Positions 19,837-28,235 of a stretch of DNA of 64,000 bases are shown one piece after another (within the stretch, counting starts at the first letter, position 1; every line of letters starts with the position of its first letter). The notes beneath the pieces are model-generated. The model worked only from the letters and a program-made list of their open reading frames with translations, ran no database searches and was not told where the DNA came from. A program made the translations under genes and the position numbers. Location: NCBI GenBank assembly GCA_965230335.1, contig CBDDKS010000006.1, forward strand, positions 1-64,000, written 5' to 3'. The stretch comes from CBDDKS01 sp965230335. Lineage in GTDB: Bacteria > Pseudomonadota > Gammaproteobacteria > Enterobacterales > Kangiellaceae.

Positions 19837-19893
19837 CTTACCAATGGGCATGAGATAGATAATGCGTTTTAACAACGTCATTAAATGCATTCA
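19837..19893 (-). repeat. 57-bp direct repeat, copy 2: 3' end of the intact Hpt/HD-GYP gene
   Basis: Partner of 13248-13304 (56/57 identical, same orientation). This copy is the real 3' end and stop of the gene at 19838-20944, so the gene is intact on this side of the island. The geometry resembles an attachment-site duplication at a gene's 3' end. Confidence 0.9.
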
Positions 19894-20944
19894 CAATATC
19901 CGCTTTATAAACCGTTCCAGCGCTGTTATTAACATTTTTTACCGCGGCCAGCAAACTGGTTTTATAACCCAAATGTCGATGAGATAAGCAGGCTTCTACA
20001 AATTGATGGCTGATTTGTAATATTTGTGCATCATCTCTAATATCATCGCCAGAGAGTTGTTTAGGGTATCCATTACCATCATAATGTTCCTGACATTGAA
20101 ATACGATTTCAGAAGCATCCTGCCATCCACTCATTCGAGCTAAAAGCCCACCCGCTGCAAAAATACGCCGCTCAATATCTTCTCTGGTCACCGATTCTGC
20201 TTCATCTGTTTCATGATCATAAGAAAGAATATTAAAAAACTCATAACAATAAATAGAGGCCGATAATTGATCCATTTCTGTCACCATCCCTAATTTCTCA
20301 TTTAATAATGAAGCAAAAATAATAATATGCTGAATACGCTCATTATGTATTGGATTTATTTTCCCAAAACAATGGGAAAGATACTGAAAGTATTCAATAT
20401 CTGTTGCTGAAAAAATACTAAAGGCAACCTGGCATTCAGAAGTCATGGCAACCAGATCTAATGAAAAGTGCGCGTCTATTATTGCCTGTTCCGCACGTTT
20501 TGCTGTTTGAATTCTTAAATCTTCATCACTTTTACGAACAGCTGAAACCAAGTTCAATAGCTTTAACAATCTATGACTATCTGCTTCGTTAGTTGAACAG
20601 GTTGCAATCAGCAGCTCATCAACAACATTCATTGCACTCACAAACAAGCGAATATAAGCGGGGTGATAATCATATTTTTTACCACGTAAATCCTGTACCA
20701 TTTCTTCAAGATAGTGAGTCACTTCAACATAGGGATCCAATAAAACCATATTGCAATTGCCTTTGATAGTATGCACCGCTCTAAATACCGCCTGAACCAA
20801 TTCTTCCGTATCATAATCACCTTCAGATAAAGATTTTGCACAGGTATTTAGCTCGTTCATTCTATCTTGAACGTCTGCATAAAATTCTTTTTTCAACTCA
20901 TCATCGAGTTGAGAAAAGCGTTCACAAAATACCAGTTCACTCAT
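19838..20944 (-). CDS. Hpt and degenerate HD-GYP domain protein
   Basis: 368 residues. The N-terminal Hpt domain has AVHTIKGNCNM with phospho-acceptor His58. The C-terminal part resembles HD-GYP: HYDGNGYPKQLSGDDI (about 287-302, GYP at 292-294) is conserved, but the metal-binding HD pair expected upstream is not visible (ASIYCYEFFNIL in that area), so c-di-GMP hydrolysis is doubtful. It may relay phosphate or act as a c-di-GMP-linked receptor. Its 3' end is duplicated at 13248-13304, on the far side of the RHS island. Confidence 0.75.
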   Translation of the reverse strand: MSELVFCERFSQLDDELKKEFYADVQDRMNELNTCAKSLSEGDYDTEELVQAVFRAVHTIKGNCNMVLLDPYVEVTHYLEEMVQDLRGKKYDYHPAYIRLFVSAMNVVDELLIATCSTNEADSHRLLKLLNLVSAVRKSDEDLRIQTAKRAEQAIIDAHFSLDLVAMTSECQVAFSIFSATDIEYFQYLSHCFGKINPIHNERIQHIIIFASLLNEKLGMVTEMDQLSASIYCYEFFNILSYDHETDEAESVTREDIERRIFAAGGLLARMSGWQDASEIVFQCQEHYDGNGYPKQLSGDDIRDDAQILQISHQFVEACLSHRHLGYKTSLLAAVKNVNNSAGTVYKADIVNAFNDVVKTHYLSHAHW

Positions 20945-21128
20945 TTTGAATAAAAACAGTCTGTTTTATGCAAATGCCTGATGCCATGATGCTTAGCACT
21001 TGGATGGTTTAATTTAAATAAGGTTTTACCAGATAAAAGTATGGCAAATAATTCCTTATCTTGCTGAAAATAAGAAGAAAAGTAAGGTAAATATAAAAAG
21101 ATATGATGTTTAGAGATAGTCGTAATTT

Positions 21129-21161
21129 CCAGAAAGCAAGAAGGCAAATCTCGCTTTCTGG
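21129..21161 (-). terminator. Hairpin downstream of hppA
   Basis: CCAGAAAGC (21129-21137) and GCTTTCTGG (21153-21161) form a 9-bp stem 44 bp after the hppA stop. No strong U-tract follows on the minus strand, so it may be a weak terminator or an mRNA 3' stabiliser. Confidence 0.4.
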
Positions 21162-21204
21162 GTTATCGTTATATCACATCAAATAATATCCATGTTAGAT
21201 AAGA

Positions 21205-23202
21205 TTATTTCAATAATGGCGCAATTACCAAGCTGACAATAGCCATCACATTAATCAATATATTCATGGCTGGACCTGAGGTATCTTTGAAAGGATCACC
21301 CACTGTATCGCCTACAACAACAGCCTTATGTGTATCGGAACCTTTACCACCATGATGACCTTTTTCGACGTGTTTTTTGGCATTATCCCAAGCACCGCCG
21401 GCATTGGCCATCATTAAAGCCATCAGAACACAACTGATTAATGCGCCACCTAACATACCACCCAATGCTTGTGGACCTAAACCAAAGCCAACCACCACGG
21501 GTGATGCTACCGCCAATACACCTGGTATGATCATTTTTTTCAATGCTGCCTGAGTGGCAATATCCACGCAGCGACCACTGTCAGGTTTTGCAGTGCCTTC
21601 CATCAACCCGGGAATTTCTTTAAATTGTCGACGTATCTCCTTAATCATATCAAATGCAGCATCACCGACAGCTCTCATGGTAATAGAGCTCACAAGAAAA
21701 GGAAAAATACCGCCCAAAAACATCCCCATCAACACCAAAGGATTACTAATATCGAGTGTAAAAGTGCCGATGTTGTGTGAAACCGTTTCTATATAAGCAG
21801 CAATGATGGCCAGCGCTGCAAGTCCTGCGGCACCAATAGCAAAGCCTTTGCCAATCGCTGCCGTTGTATTACCCACTTCATCTAAACCGTCGGTGATTTT
21901 ACGCACATCTTCACCCAGTTGAGACATCTCTGCAATGCCTCCGGCATTATCTGCTACTGGGCCATAAGCATCAATGGCCATAGTAATACCTACTGTTGCC
22001 AACATACCTACAGCAGCAATGCCTACACCATACACACCAACACCCAAAAGACTGGTGATATAAATAATAGCGGCAATCACTAAAACAGGAACCACAACAG
22101 ACTTCATACCCACAGCTAATCCAGCAATAATGACTGTGGCGGATCCGGTTTCACCACCTTCGGCAATATCACGTACTGGCTTACCACCTGTGTAATATTC
22201 AGTCACAAGACCAATGATGATTCCTCCAACTGAACCCGACATAACACACCACCAAACGTTAAGGTTAATGTCTAAATAGGAAATAATGCCCCAGGCAGCG
22301 GCAATAAATAAAACGGTAGCCCCGATAGTACCCATTCGTAATGCCACATCGGGCGCTTTGTTAGAAGACATACGTACTAAAATAATACCTAGAATAGAGC
22401 AGATAAGCCCGATAGAAGCCAAAAGAAGTGGGGCAGCTGTCAGGTTTTCACTGGTTCCCAAATTGGCCATAGATACGGCTGAAGCAATAGCAATAGTTGC
22501 AATCATAGAGCCACAGTAAGATTCGAAAATATCCGATCCCATACCAGCAACATCACCCACATTATCACCCACATTATCAGCAATAACACCAGGATTTCTG
22601 GGATCATCTTCAGGAATACCCGCTTCCACTTTTCCTACCAAATCTGCACCGACATCAGCACTTTTAGTAAAAATACCGCCACCTACACGAGAGAAAAGGG
22701 CAACCACAGAAGCGCCCATAGCAAATCCATGAATGGCTTCAGCATGTTCGGCACCAAAGAAATAATACAAGGTACCTATGCCCAGTAAACCCATAGAGGC
22801 AACCGTCAGCCCCATAATAGAGCCACCATAAAAAGCAATATTTAATGCTGTTGACGCTCCATGATTTGAGGCAGCTACGGTCGTTCTTACATTGGCTTTC
22901 GTTGCTGTATACATGCCAATATAACCAGCAACAGAAGAACAAACAGCACCAGAAATGAAGGCAACCGGAGTATGCCAGGATTCAAACCCTATAAATAATA
23001 AAACCGTAACACCTAAAGTAAAAAAGAATAAAATAGAATATTCTCTACGCATAAAAACCATAGCGCCCTGATGAATCGATTCAGCTATTTCGGCAACAAC
23101 GCCTTCTCCGTGAGGATATTTTTTAACAATAGCGTAAATAATAAAGGCGGCTATTAAACCGATAATGCCAATAACTGGCGGTACAATCAAAGTGTTGCTC
23201 AT
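21205..23202 (-). CDS. hppA: Membrane-bound ion-translocating pyrophosphatase
   Basis: 665 residues, about 16 membrane helices. The substrate loop DDPRNPGVIADNVGDNVGD and a second Asp-rich loop near the C-terminus (VGDTVGDPFKD) bind Mg-pyrophosphate. The signature GNTTAAIGKGFAIG has Ala and Gly where potassium-independent enzymes have Lys and Thr, so this belongs to the potassium-dependent subfamily. Whether it pumps protons or sodium is not settled here. GGGGGAAG precedes the ATG. It diverges from ppa, so two pyrophosphate-consuming enzymes share one intergenic region. Confidence 0.95.
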   Translation of the reverse strand: MSNTLIVPPVIGIIGLIAAFIIYAIVKKYPHGEGVVAEIAESIHQGAMVFMRREYSILFFFTLGVTVLLFIGFESWHTPVAFISGAVCSSVAGYIGMYTATKANVRTTVAASNHGASTALNIAFYGGSIMGLTVASMGLLGIGTLYYFFGAEHAEAIHGFAMGASVVALFSRVGGGIFTKSADVGADLVGKVEAGIPEDDPRNPGVIADNVGDNVGDVAGMGSDIFESYCGSMIATIAIASAVSMANLGTSENLTAAPLLLASIGLICSILGIILVRMSSNKAPDVALRMGTIGATVLFIAAAWGIISYLDINLNVWWCVMSGSVGGIIIGLVTEYYTGGKPVRDIAEGGETGSATVIIAGLAVGMKSVVVPVLVIAAIIYITSLLGVGVYGVGIAAVGMLATVGITMAIDAYGPVADNAGGIAEMSQLGEDVRKITDGLDEVGNTTAAIGKGFAIGAAGLAALAIIAAYIETVSHNIGTFTLDISNPLVLMGMFLGGIFPFLVSSITMRAVGDAAFDMIKEIRRQFKEIPGLMEGTAKPDSGRCVDIATQAALKKMIIPGVLAVASPVVVGFGLGPQALGGMLGGALISCVLMALMMANAGGAWDNAKKHVEKGHHGGKGSDTHKAVVVGDTVGDPFKDTSGPAMNILINVMAIVSLVIAPLLK

Positions 23203-23361
23203 ACTTCCCCCATAAAATGGTTATGTGATAAGCCTATCAAAGCACTTAATAATTTTTTTCATAGCCTTTTTATAACGAACCCTGAGTATGATGATATAAA
23301 ATAGCAGAATATTTTTATAACCATTTGATTTTTAAAGAATTATAAAGTGTAGAATTAAGTG

Positions 23362-23391
23362 TTTATTTTGCGGCGCAATATCAATTATAAT
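23362..23391 (+). promoter_or_regulatory. Possible ppa promoter
   Basis: A perfect -10 TATAAT lies at 23386-23391, 47 bp before the ppa ATG. TTTATT at 23362-23367 could be a weak -35 with an 18-bp spacer. Confidence 0.35.
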
Positions 23392-23438
23392 GCGCGCTAA
23401 TTTTCTCTCTACGCAATTTTTAACCAAAGGTTTCTTCC

Positions 23439-23987
23439 ATGAGCTTAAATGCAGTGCCATCTGGCAAAGATATCCCCCATGAATTCAATGTTATTATCGA
23501 AATACCGGCACATTCTGATCCGGTCAAATATGAAGTAGACAAAGAATCCGGTGCTTTATTTGTTGATCGTTTTATGGCGACCTGTATGCATTATCCCTGT
23601 AATTATGGATACGTGCCCCATACGCTATCTGAAGATGGCGACCCAGTAGATGTTCTGGTCCCCACGCCTTTTCCTTTACTAGGTGGCTCTGTTATTACTT
23701 GCCGTCCAATTGGCGTTTTAAATATGACCGATGAATCAGGAAAAGATGCCAAAGTCATTGCACTGCCTCGTTCAAAAATGACACCTATCTATAAAGAGAT
23801 TCATGACGTTGAACATTTACCCGCATTACTCAAACAACAAATAGAACATTTCTTTAAACATTATAAAGATTTAGAAGAAAATAAATGGGTTGAAATTGAT
23901 GGCTGGGGAGATATTGATCAAGCTAAACAGGAAATCCAAAGCAGCGTTGAACGTTATGAGAATGCTGAAGATAAACCTGCATTTTGA
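23439..23987 (+). CDS. ppa: Inorganic pyrophosphatase, family I
   Basis: 182 residues. The active-site signature DGDPVDVLV (Asp triad) and a GYVPHTLSEDGDP loop identify the soluble family I enzyme, which hydrolyses pyrophosphate in the cytoplasm. Length matches bacterial hexameric forms (about 175). It is divergent from hppA; together they cover energy-dissipating and energy-conserving use of pyrophosphate. Confidence 0.97.
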   Translation: MSLNAVPSGKDIPHEFNVIIEIPAHSDPVKYEVDKESGALFVDRFMATCMHYPCNYGYVPHTLSEDGDPVDVLVPTPFPLLGGSVITCRPIGVLNMTDESGKDAKVIALPRSKMTPIYKEIHDVEHLPALLKQQIEHFFKHYKDLEENKWVEIDGWGDIDQAKQEIQSSVERYENAEDKPAF

Positions 23988-24085
23988 GCTATAAATAATT
24001 AAAGTTTATCATTTAATAAATGATATGGAGAAGGGAAGAAGTACATGCTACATTGGAACAGGGGAAGAAAGACTATTACTACTGA

Positions 24086-24112
24086 GAGGGTAATTGACAA
24101 TCAATTACCCTC
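24086..24112 (+). terminator. Hairpin between ppa and the M48 protease gene
   Basis: GAGGGTAATTGA and TCAATTACCCTC form a perfect 12-bp stem with a CAA loop, 99 bp after the ppa stop. A T-rich stretch (GGATTTTTTG) follows 9 bp later. It is probably the ppa terminator. Confidence 0.6.
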
Positions 24113-24134
24113 ATAGATTAAGGATTTTTTGATT

Positions 24135-24162
24135 TTGTAAAGCAACCATTCTGCTGTATAAT
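24135..24162 (+). promoter_or_regulatory. Likely sigma-70 promoter for the M48 protease gene
   Basis: TTGTAA (24135-24140), a 16-bp spacer and TATAAT (24157-24162), 50 bp upstream of the ATG at 24213. Confidence 0.5.
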
Positions 24163-24212
24163 CCAGCACATAGCATGTGTGATGATACTTATTCCTGTTA
24201 AGGAGTTGATTA

Positions 24213-26078
24213 ATGAATAATATGAGTCAAGATGATTTTGAAAAACTGGTCAAAAAAGCAGAAAGGGAAGCCGAAACCAATATTAAAACCTATAAAACCA
24301 AAGTTTTTCTTTATTCCTTATTAGGTTACGCTTTTATTTTCTTTTTATTATTACTTTTATTTGGATTATCCGCAGCCATTGTTGGCACCGCATTTTTAAA
24401 TGTTACTGTTTTTCTTATTCTTGTTAAGAAAAAACTTATCTTTGTTGCATTACCCATGATATGGATATTGTTTAAAGCTTTATGGGTTCGCATAGAGCAA
24501 CCACAGGGTTATGAATTAACCAAAAAGAAATTTCCTGTTCTTTTTAAAGAACTCGAAGCATTAAGAAAACAATTACACGCTTTAAAAATTCATAACGTGA
24601 TATTAACGCCAGAATTTAACGCAGCAGTTATCCAAATACCTCGCTTTGGTCTTTTTGGAACTCATAAAAATACATTAATATTAGGATTAGAATTACTGTT
24701 AACTTTATCACCAGAGCAGGCAAGAGCTGTCGTTGCTCATGAATTTGGTCATTTATCAGGAGAACATGGACATCTTGGCGGATGGATTTATCGGGTTCGT
24801 ACAACATGGATGCGTTTGCTCAATGTTTTCCAACATTCAGATTCATGGGGAGCAGGGCTTATGTATCGTTTTTTCAATTGGTATTCCCCTAAATTTTCTG
24901 CCTACAGTTTTGTCTTGGCACGGACTAATGAATATGAGGCCGATAAACTTGCCGCAGAAATAACATCATCTAGTATTATTGCAGAAGCACTGATTAATAC
25001 GTATGTTACCAGTAACTATGCCGATGAATCCTATTGGAAAGCTTATTTTAAAAAAGCAGATAACACACCAGAACCAGAACATCCACCCTGGCAGGGATTA
25101 CATCAATTTGTCAATCAATGTATTTTATCAAAAGAAGATTATTCAAAAAAACTACAAGAAGTTTTAGCCATTGAAACCAATTATTATGATACACATCCCT
25201 CATTAAAAGAACGTTTATCAGCATTAAACACATCACCTGAAATACCTGAAGTTGTTAAAAAAACGGCGGCAGAGGTATGGTTTGACAAAGAGTTTGATGC
25301 TGTTCTATCGGAGTTTGATCAGGGATGGTTAAAAGAGAATACTGAAAAATGGAAAGAACGTTATGACTATGTTTTTCAAAGCAAACAAAAATTGGAACAG
25401 CTTGCAAAAAGAAAAGAAGACATGCTTTCTGATGATGAATTATGGGAAAAAGCCACATTAACACAAGATATTTTTGGTAATAATGAAAAGGTTATGCCTA
25501 TTCTTCAAAATCTACAGAAAAGGCTACCTGAAGCAGCAGGTGTTGCTTTTGAATTAGGTAAAATTTATTTTGAGAATAATGATGAGCGATTACTAGAGCA
25601 AATGAAAATTGCCATGGTACAGCCCAACCTTAAATTAGAAGCCTGTCAATATGCCTATCATTACTTAAGTACACAGGAAAATAAGGAAGAAGAATTAAAA
25701 TGGTGGGAGAATGAATATAATCGACATAATGAACGACTCATTGCTGCTGAAAATGAACGAGCTGAATTAACAGACAAAGATGAGATTGAAAAGGCAGCAT
25801 TGGATGAAACAGCAAAAGCAAAAATTATTGAACAATTAAAACAACATAAAAATGTTGGCCAAGTATGGATTGCTCAAAAGAAATTAAGACATTTCCCTGA
25901 ACACCAAGCATTGGCATTCGTGATTAAATTGAAAGGCTTCATTATCAATGAACAAAAGAAACTTACGGAAATTATGCAATCCTTGCAATTGGAAAATGAA
26001 TACTTTGTGATCACAAAATCAGGTGATTTTAAGAAGCTGGCTAAAAGGATTATAAAAACTGGTGAAAAACTACTTTAA
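24213..26078 (+). CDS. M48-family membrane zinc metalloprotease
   Basis: 621 residues. Two hydrophobic segments (about 28-54 and 57-92) lie near the N-terminus. The zinc site is VVAHEFGHLSGEHG (His176, Glu177, His180), with a third ligand in the ARTNEYEADKLAAE segment typical of M48. The C-terminal 250 residues are charged and helical, perhaps a repeat-like substrate or partner domain. It resembles the YhfN/HtpX-like group of membrane-quality proteases, but the substrate is unknown. AGGAG precedes the ATG. The exported nuclease gene overlaps its 3' end by 17 bp. Confidence 0.85.
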   Translation: MNNMSQDDFEKLVKKAEREAETNIKTYKTKVFLYSLLGYAFIFFLLLLLFGLSAAIVGTAFLNVTVFLILVKKKLIFVALPMIWILFKALWVRIEQPQGYELTKKKFPVLFKELEALRKQLHALKIHNVILTPEFNAAVIQIPRFGLFGTHKNTLILGLELLLTLSPEQARAVVAHEFGHLSGEHGHLGGWIYRVRTTWMRLLNVFQHSDSWGAGLMYRFFNWYSPKFSAYSFVLARTNEYEADKLAAEITSSSIIAEALINTYVTSNYADESYWKAYFKKADNTPEPEHPPWQGLHQFVNQCILSKEDYSKKLQEVLAIETNYYDTHPSLKERLSALNTSPEIPEVVKKTAAEVWFDKEFDAVLSEFDQGWLKENTEKWKERYDYVFQSKQKLEQLAKRKEDMLSDDELWEKATLTQDIFGNNEKVMPILQNLQKRLPEAAGVAFELGKIYFENNDERLLEQMKIAMVQPNLKLEACQYAYHYLSTQENKEEELKWWENEYNRHNERLIAAENERAELTDKDEIEKAALDETAKAKIIEQLKQHKNVGQVWIAQKKLRHFPEHQALAFVIKLKGFIINEQKKLTEIMQSLQLENEYFVITKSGDFKKLAKRIIKTGEKLL

Positions 26079-26616
26079 TTTTAGAAACCACTTTAATTCA
26101 AGAGGCTATTTTAACTTAATTTTCATCATTGTATTTGTATTTAATACAAAACTTACTATAAGCGCGACTAAACAAAACACTCTTATAGGTTCAGTTCAAT
26201 ATGTTTATGATGGCGATACCATACTTGTTGCATCAAAAGGGAAAAAATACAAAATCCGACTTGAAGGGATAGATGCACCAGAATTAACACAAACATTTGG
26301 CCTTGAAAGTAAACAATACCTAAAGTCATTAATTGACGGAAAACACATACAATTTAGTATCGGTAAAAAAGATAAATATAACCGCGTTGTTTCTTTTATT
26401 CACATTAAAGGAGCGCATCAATCAGTTAATACAACAATGGTAAAGCAAGGTTATGCCTGGTGGTATAGAAAATATGCGAAAAATAATAAAGCGCTAAAAC
26501 ATTCACAAAAGCAGGCAAAGTTAAAAAAGCGTGGGCTCTGGTCAAAATACAAGCCTATAGCGCCTTGGAAATATAAATACAATAACAAAGATACAGAAGG
26601 ATCAGTACACGAATAG
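26062..26616 (+). CDS. Exported thermonuclease-like (SNase) protein
   Basis: 184 residues from GTG 26062, overlapping the protease gene by 17 bp. A hydrophobic N-terminal segment (about 17-31) suggests export. The staphylococcal nuclease fold is visible from about 42: VYDGDTILV, IRLEGIDAPE (first catalytic Arg and metal-binding Asp) and DKYNRVVSF (second Arg). GLWSKYKPIAPWKYK at the end is the usual SNase tail (x-PWxxR-like). It likely degrades extracellular or periplasmic nucleic acid. It is the last core gene before dif. Confidence 0.85.
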   Translation: MKNYFNFRNHFNSRGYFNLIFIIVFVFNTKLTISATKQNTLIGSVQYVYDGDTILVASKGKKYKIRLEGIDAPELTQTFGLESKQYLKSLIDGKHIQFSIGKKDKYNRVVSFIHIKGAHQSVNTTMVKQGYAWWYRKYAKNNKALKHSQKQAKLKKRGLWSKYKPIAPWKYKYNNKDTEGSVHE

Positions 26617-26637
26617 TGTTTTATTAACATACATTTA

Positions 26638-26665
26638 ATTTAACATAATATACATTATGCGAACT
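26638..26665 (-). other. dif: dif chromosome dimer resolution site
   Basis: Read on the minus strand, the 28 bp consist of XerC arm AGTTCGCATAA, central hexamer TGTATA and XerD arm TTATGTTAAAT. Spacer and XerD arm are identical to E. coli dif; the XerC arm differs at two positions of eleven. XerC and XerD, activated by FtsK, recombine here to resolve chromosome dimers. On the plus strand the XerC side faces right, and an IS1202-like element begins exactly 5 bp beyond it. The site marks the replication terminus. Confidence 0.92.
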
Positions 26666-26704
26666 ATTAATGTAGAAGTTATTTAAAAGTGTCACTTTTA
26701 AATT

Positions 26705-26709
26705 AATTA
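26705..26709. repeat. Target-site duplication AATTA, left copy
   Basis: AATTA directly precedes the Tn3 left terminal repeat and recurs directly after the right one (38963-38967). Five bp is the usual Tn3-family duplication. Confidence 0.85.
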
Positions 26710-26755
26710 GAGGGTCGGCCGTCATCCTGGAAAAATTCTCCAAAATTAGGTTAAC
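26710..26755 (+). repeat. Tn3-family terminal inverted repeat, left
   Basis: 46 bp, starts GAGGGTCGGCCGTC and ends AGGTTAAC; pairs with 38917-38962 with two mismatches. Confidence 0.92.
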
Positions 26756-26783
26756 CCACTGTTTTTAATAAGAAATTTTAAAG

Positions 26784-26993
26784 TTACGCATGATTACCTG
26801 CCATATGCGTAATTGTACAAGTTTCAATCGGCAAGGCTTTTAGTTTAAAGCCATTATCGTTAACATACCGATTCACTGGGTATGAGCCTCCTCCGTCAAG
26901 AAACAGCAATGAGGTCTGCGAAGCGCCTGAGGTGGCCAGCGATAAGAGCAAATACCCTCCTGAGTCTGAGAGCAGCAGGTCATTTATTCGCAT
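26784..26993 (-). CDS. Short hypothetical ORF behind the KfrA/TnpT-like gene
   Basis: 69 codons starting 3 bp after the stop of the KfrA/TnpT-like gene and ending near the transposon's left end. It contains LLLSDSGGYLLLSLATSG and resembles nothing I know. No convincing ribosome-binding site is visible. It may be translated by coupling or be noncoding. Confidence 0.25.
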   Translation of the reverse strand: MRINDLLLSDSGGYLLLSLATSGASQTSLLFLDGGGSYPVNRYVNDNGFKLKALPIETCTITHMAGNHA

Positions 26994-26996
26994 AGC

Positions 26997-28037
26997 TTAG
27001 TCACACTCGCAGTCAGGACTGCCGTATTCTTTACCTGCTGGCCCACCAAAGTTCTTGCTTTTTTCTTCCAGCAAGCGCTCTACTAGCCCATTTTTTACAG
27101 CAACTTCTGCTTCAAGTTTAGCTTGTGCCAAGAGTGACTTCTCTTTCCATTCTACTAGCGTTTGGAGCTCATTTTTAAGTAATTCCAGCTCTGAAATATA
27201 GCTTTCATTTTTTTGTATTTTATCCTTAAGCACCTTATTTTCTGATGCCTGAGAATCAATTTGTGCTAGATGTTTCCGGGATTCAGCTTGGAGTTCTGCC
27301 AGCGTTTTTTGGGCTGCGCTGATCTCAGCGACTAATCGGCCGTTATCTTTGTTTAAGCCTGTAATGTCGTTTTGCTTGACCGAGAGCGTTTGGTTGAGGG
27401 CTCTAACTTCTGCTTGGAGCTGATGCAATTGCTGTTCGTGATTTCGCTGGTCTTGCTCTCTTTGTTCTTTAACAGATTGACGGTAGTGCTCCATCGCATC
27501 ACGGCTATGACGATGCTTCTCTTCCAGTGAATCAATGTGTGATTGTTTTTCCTTAATTATGGCGTTCTGCTCGATGATAGCTTGCTTCGCTTCAGCGAGT
27601 TCTGCACCAAGTTTGTCTTCCGAGGATTTTCGTTCTCCCAACTGGACCAGTTGATCTTGAAGCGCCTCCTCTTTGGTACTAAGCGTTTTTTCTTGCGACG
27701 CGACGATACTTTCCAACTCAATGATACGAGCCTTCAAAGCTTGTTCTCGATGTTGATTTTGCTCTTTGCTGCTCTCGACGATTGAGTGCGCTTCCTGCCT
27801 CAGTGTCGCAGTGAGTTTACTTATGAGGCTCTTGATGGGCTCGCTCAATAAGGCTTCATCATCAAGCCTGGCTGAGGATTCATCCTCAATTTCTTTTAGG
27901 TAGCGATGGATGGTCGATTTTGACCCGGTGTTGCCTAGCTCTACGCGTATTGCGTCGATTGAGGGGTTCTCCCCTCGATTCAATAGCGTGTCTCGCGCTT
28001 CGATGACTAGTGCCTTATTAATGCCGCCTCTGGCCAT
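26997..28037 (-). CDS. KfrA/TnpT-like DNA-binding coiled-coil protein
   Basis: 346 residues. The N-terminal KfrA_N-type DNA-binding domain (about 1-55) includes VRVELGNTGSKSTIHRYLKE-like sequence (here IRVELGNTGSKSTIHRYL). Residues 70-320 are a long Gln/Glu/Lys-rich coiled coil. Plasmid KfrA proteins are autoregulated DNA binders. Tn4651-type transposons encode a related protein, TnpT, which helps the tyrosine recombinase TnpS resolve cointegrates. Here the only recombinase is a tyrosine recombinase 6.6 kb away, so a TnpT-like role is plausible but unproven. GAGGG precedes the ATG. It may bind the repeat-rich DNA just upstream. Confidence 0.7.
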   Translation of the reverse strand: MARGGINKALVIEARDTLLNRGENPSIDAIRVELGNTGSKSTIHRYLKEIEDESSARLDDEALLSEPIKSLISKLTATLRQEAHSIVESSKEQNQHREQALKARIIELESIVASQEKTLSTKEEALQDQLVQLGERKSSEDKLGAELAEAKQAIIEQNAIIKEKQSHIDSLEEKHRHSRDAMEHYRQSVKEQREQDQRNHEQQLHQLQAEVRALNQTLSVKQNDITGLNKDNGRLVAEISAAQKTLAELQAESRKHLAQIDSQASENKVLKDKIQKNESYISELELLKNELQTLVEWKEKSLLAQAKLEAEVAVKNGLVERLLEEKSKNFGGPAGKEYGSPDCECD

Positions 28038-28058
28038 AGCTGTGCCCTCAGATTATTT

Positions 28059-28081
28059 CGTACTGCATTACGTACCACGTA
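28059..28081. promoter_or_regulatory. Candidate operator or res-like site upstream of the KfrA/TnpT-like gene
   Basis: CGTACTGCATTACGTAC followed by CACGTA contains three CGTA/TACG half-sites in partly inverted arrangement, 22 bp before the start codon on the minus strand. KfrA proteins bind such repeats in their own promoters. It could also contribute to a resolution site. Confidence 0.3.
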
Positions 28082-28235
28082 TATACATACTATTTTATAC
28101 TCGACATCACGGCATTGATAGCCATTTTCTAATATTAAATAATCAAGACTTATTTGATGTTAGCCTGTTTTGCGAACAAAAAAATCAAGAAACCGGTACA
28201 TTTCAACGTGGTGACAGAGAGAGACTCCTTTAAGA

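Noticed and set aside
20941..21147. 68-codon minus-strand frame overlapping the start of the Hpt/HD-GYP gene as ATGA
   Set aside because: Its TTG start lies in the hairpin at 21129-21161, no ribosome-binding site is seen, and the sequence matches nothing known.
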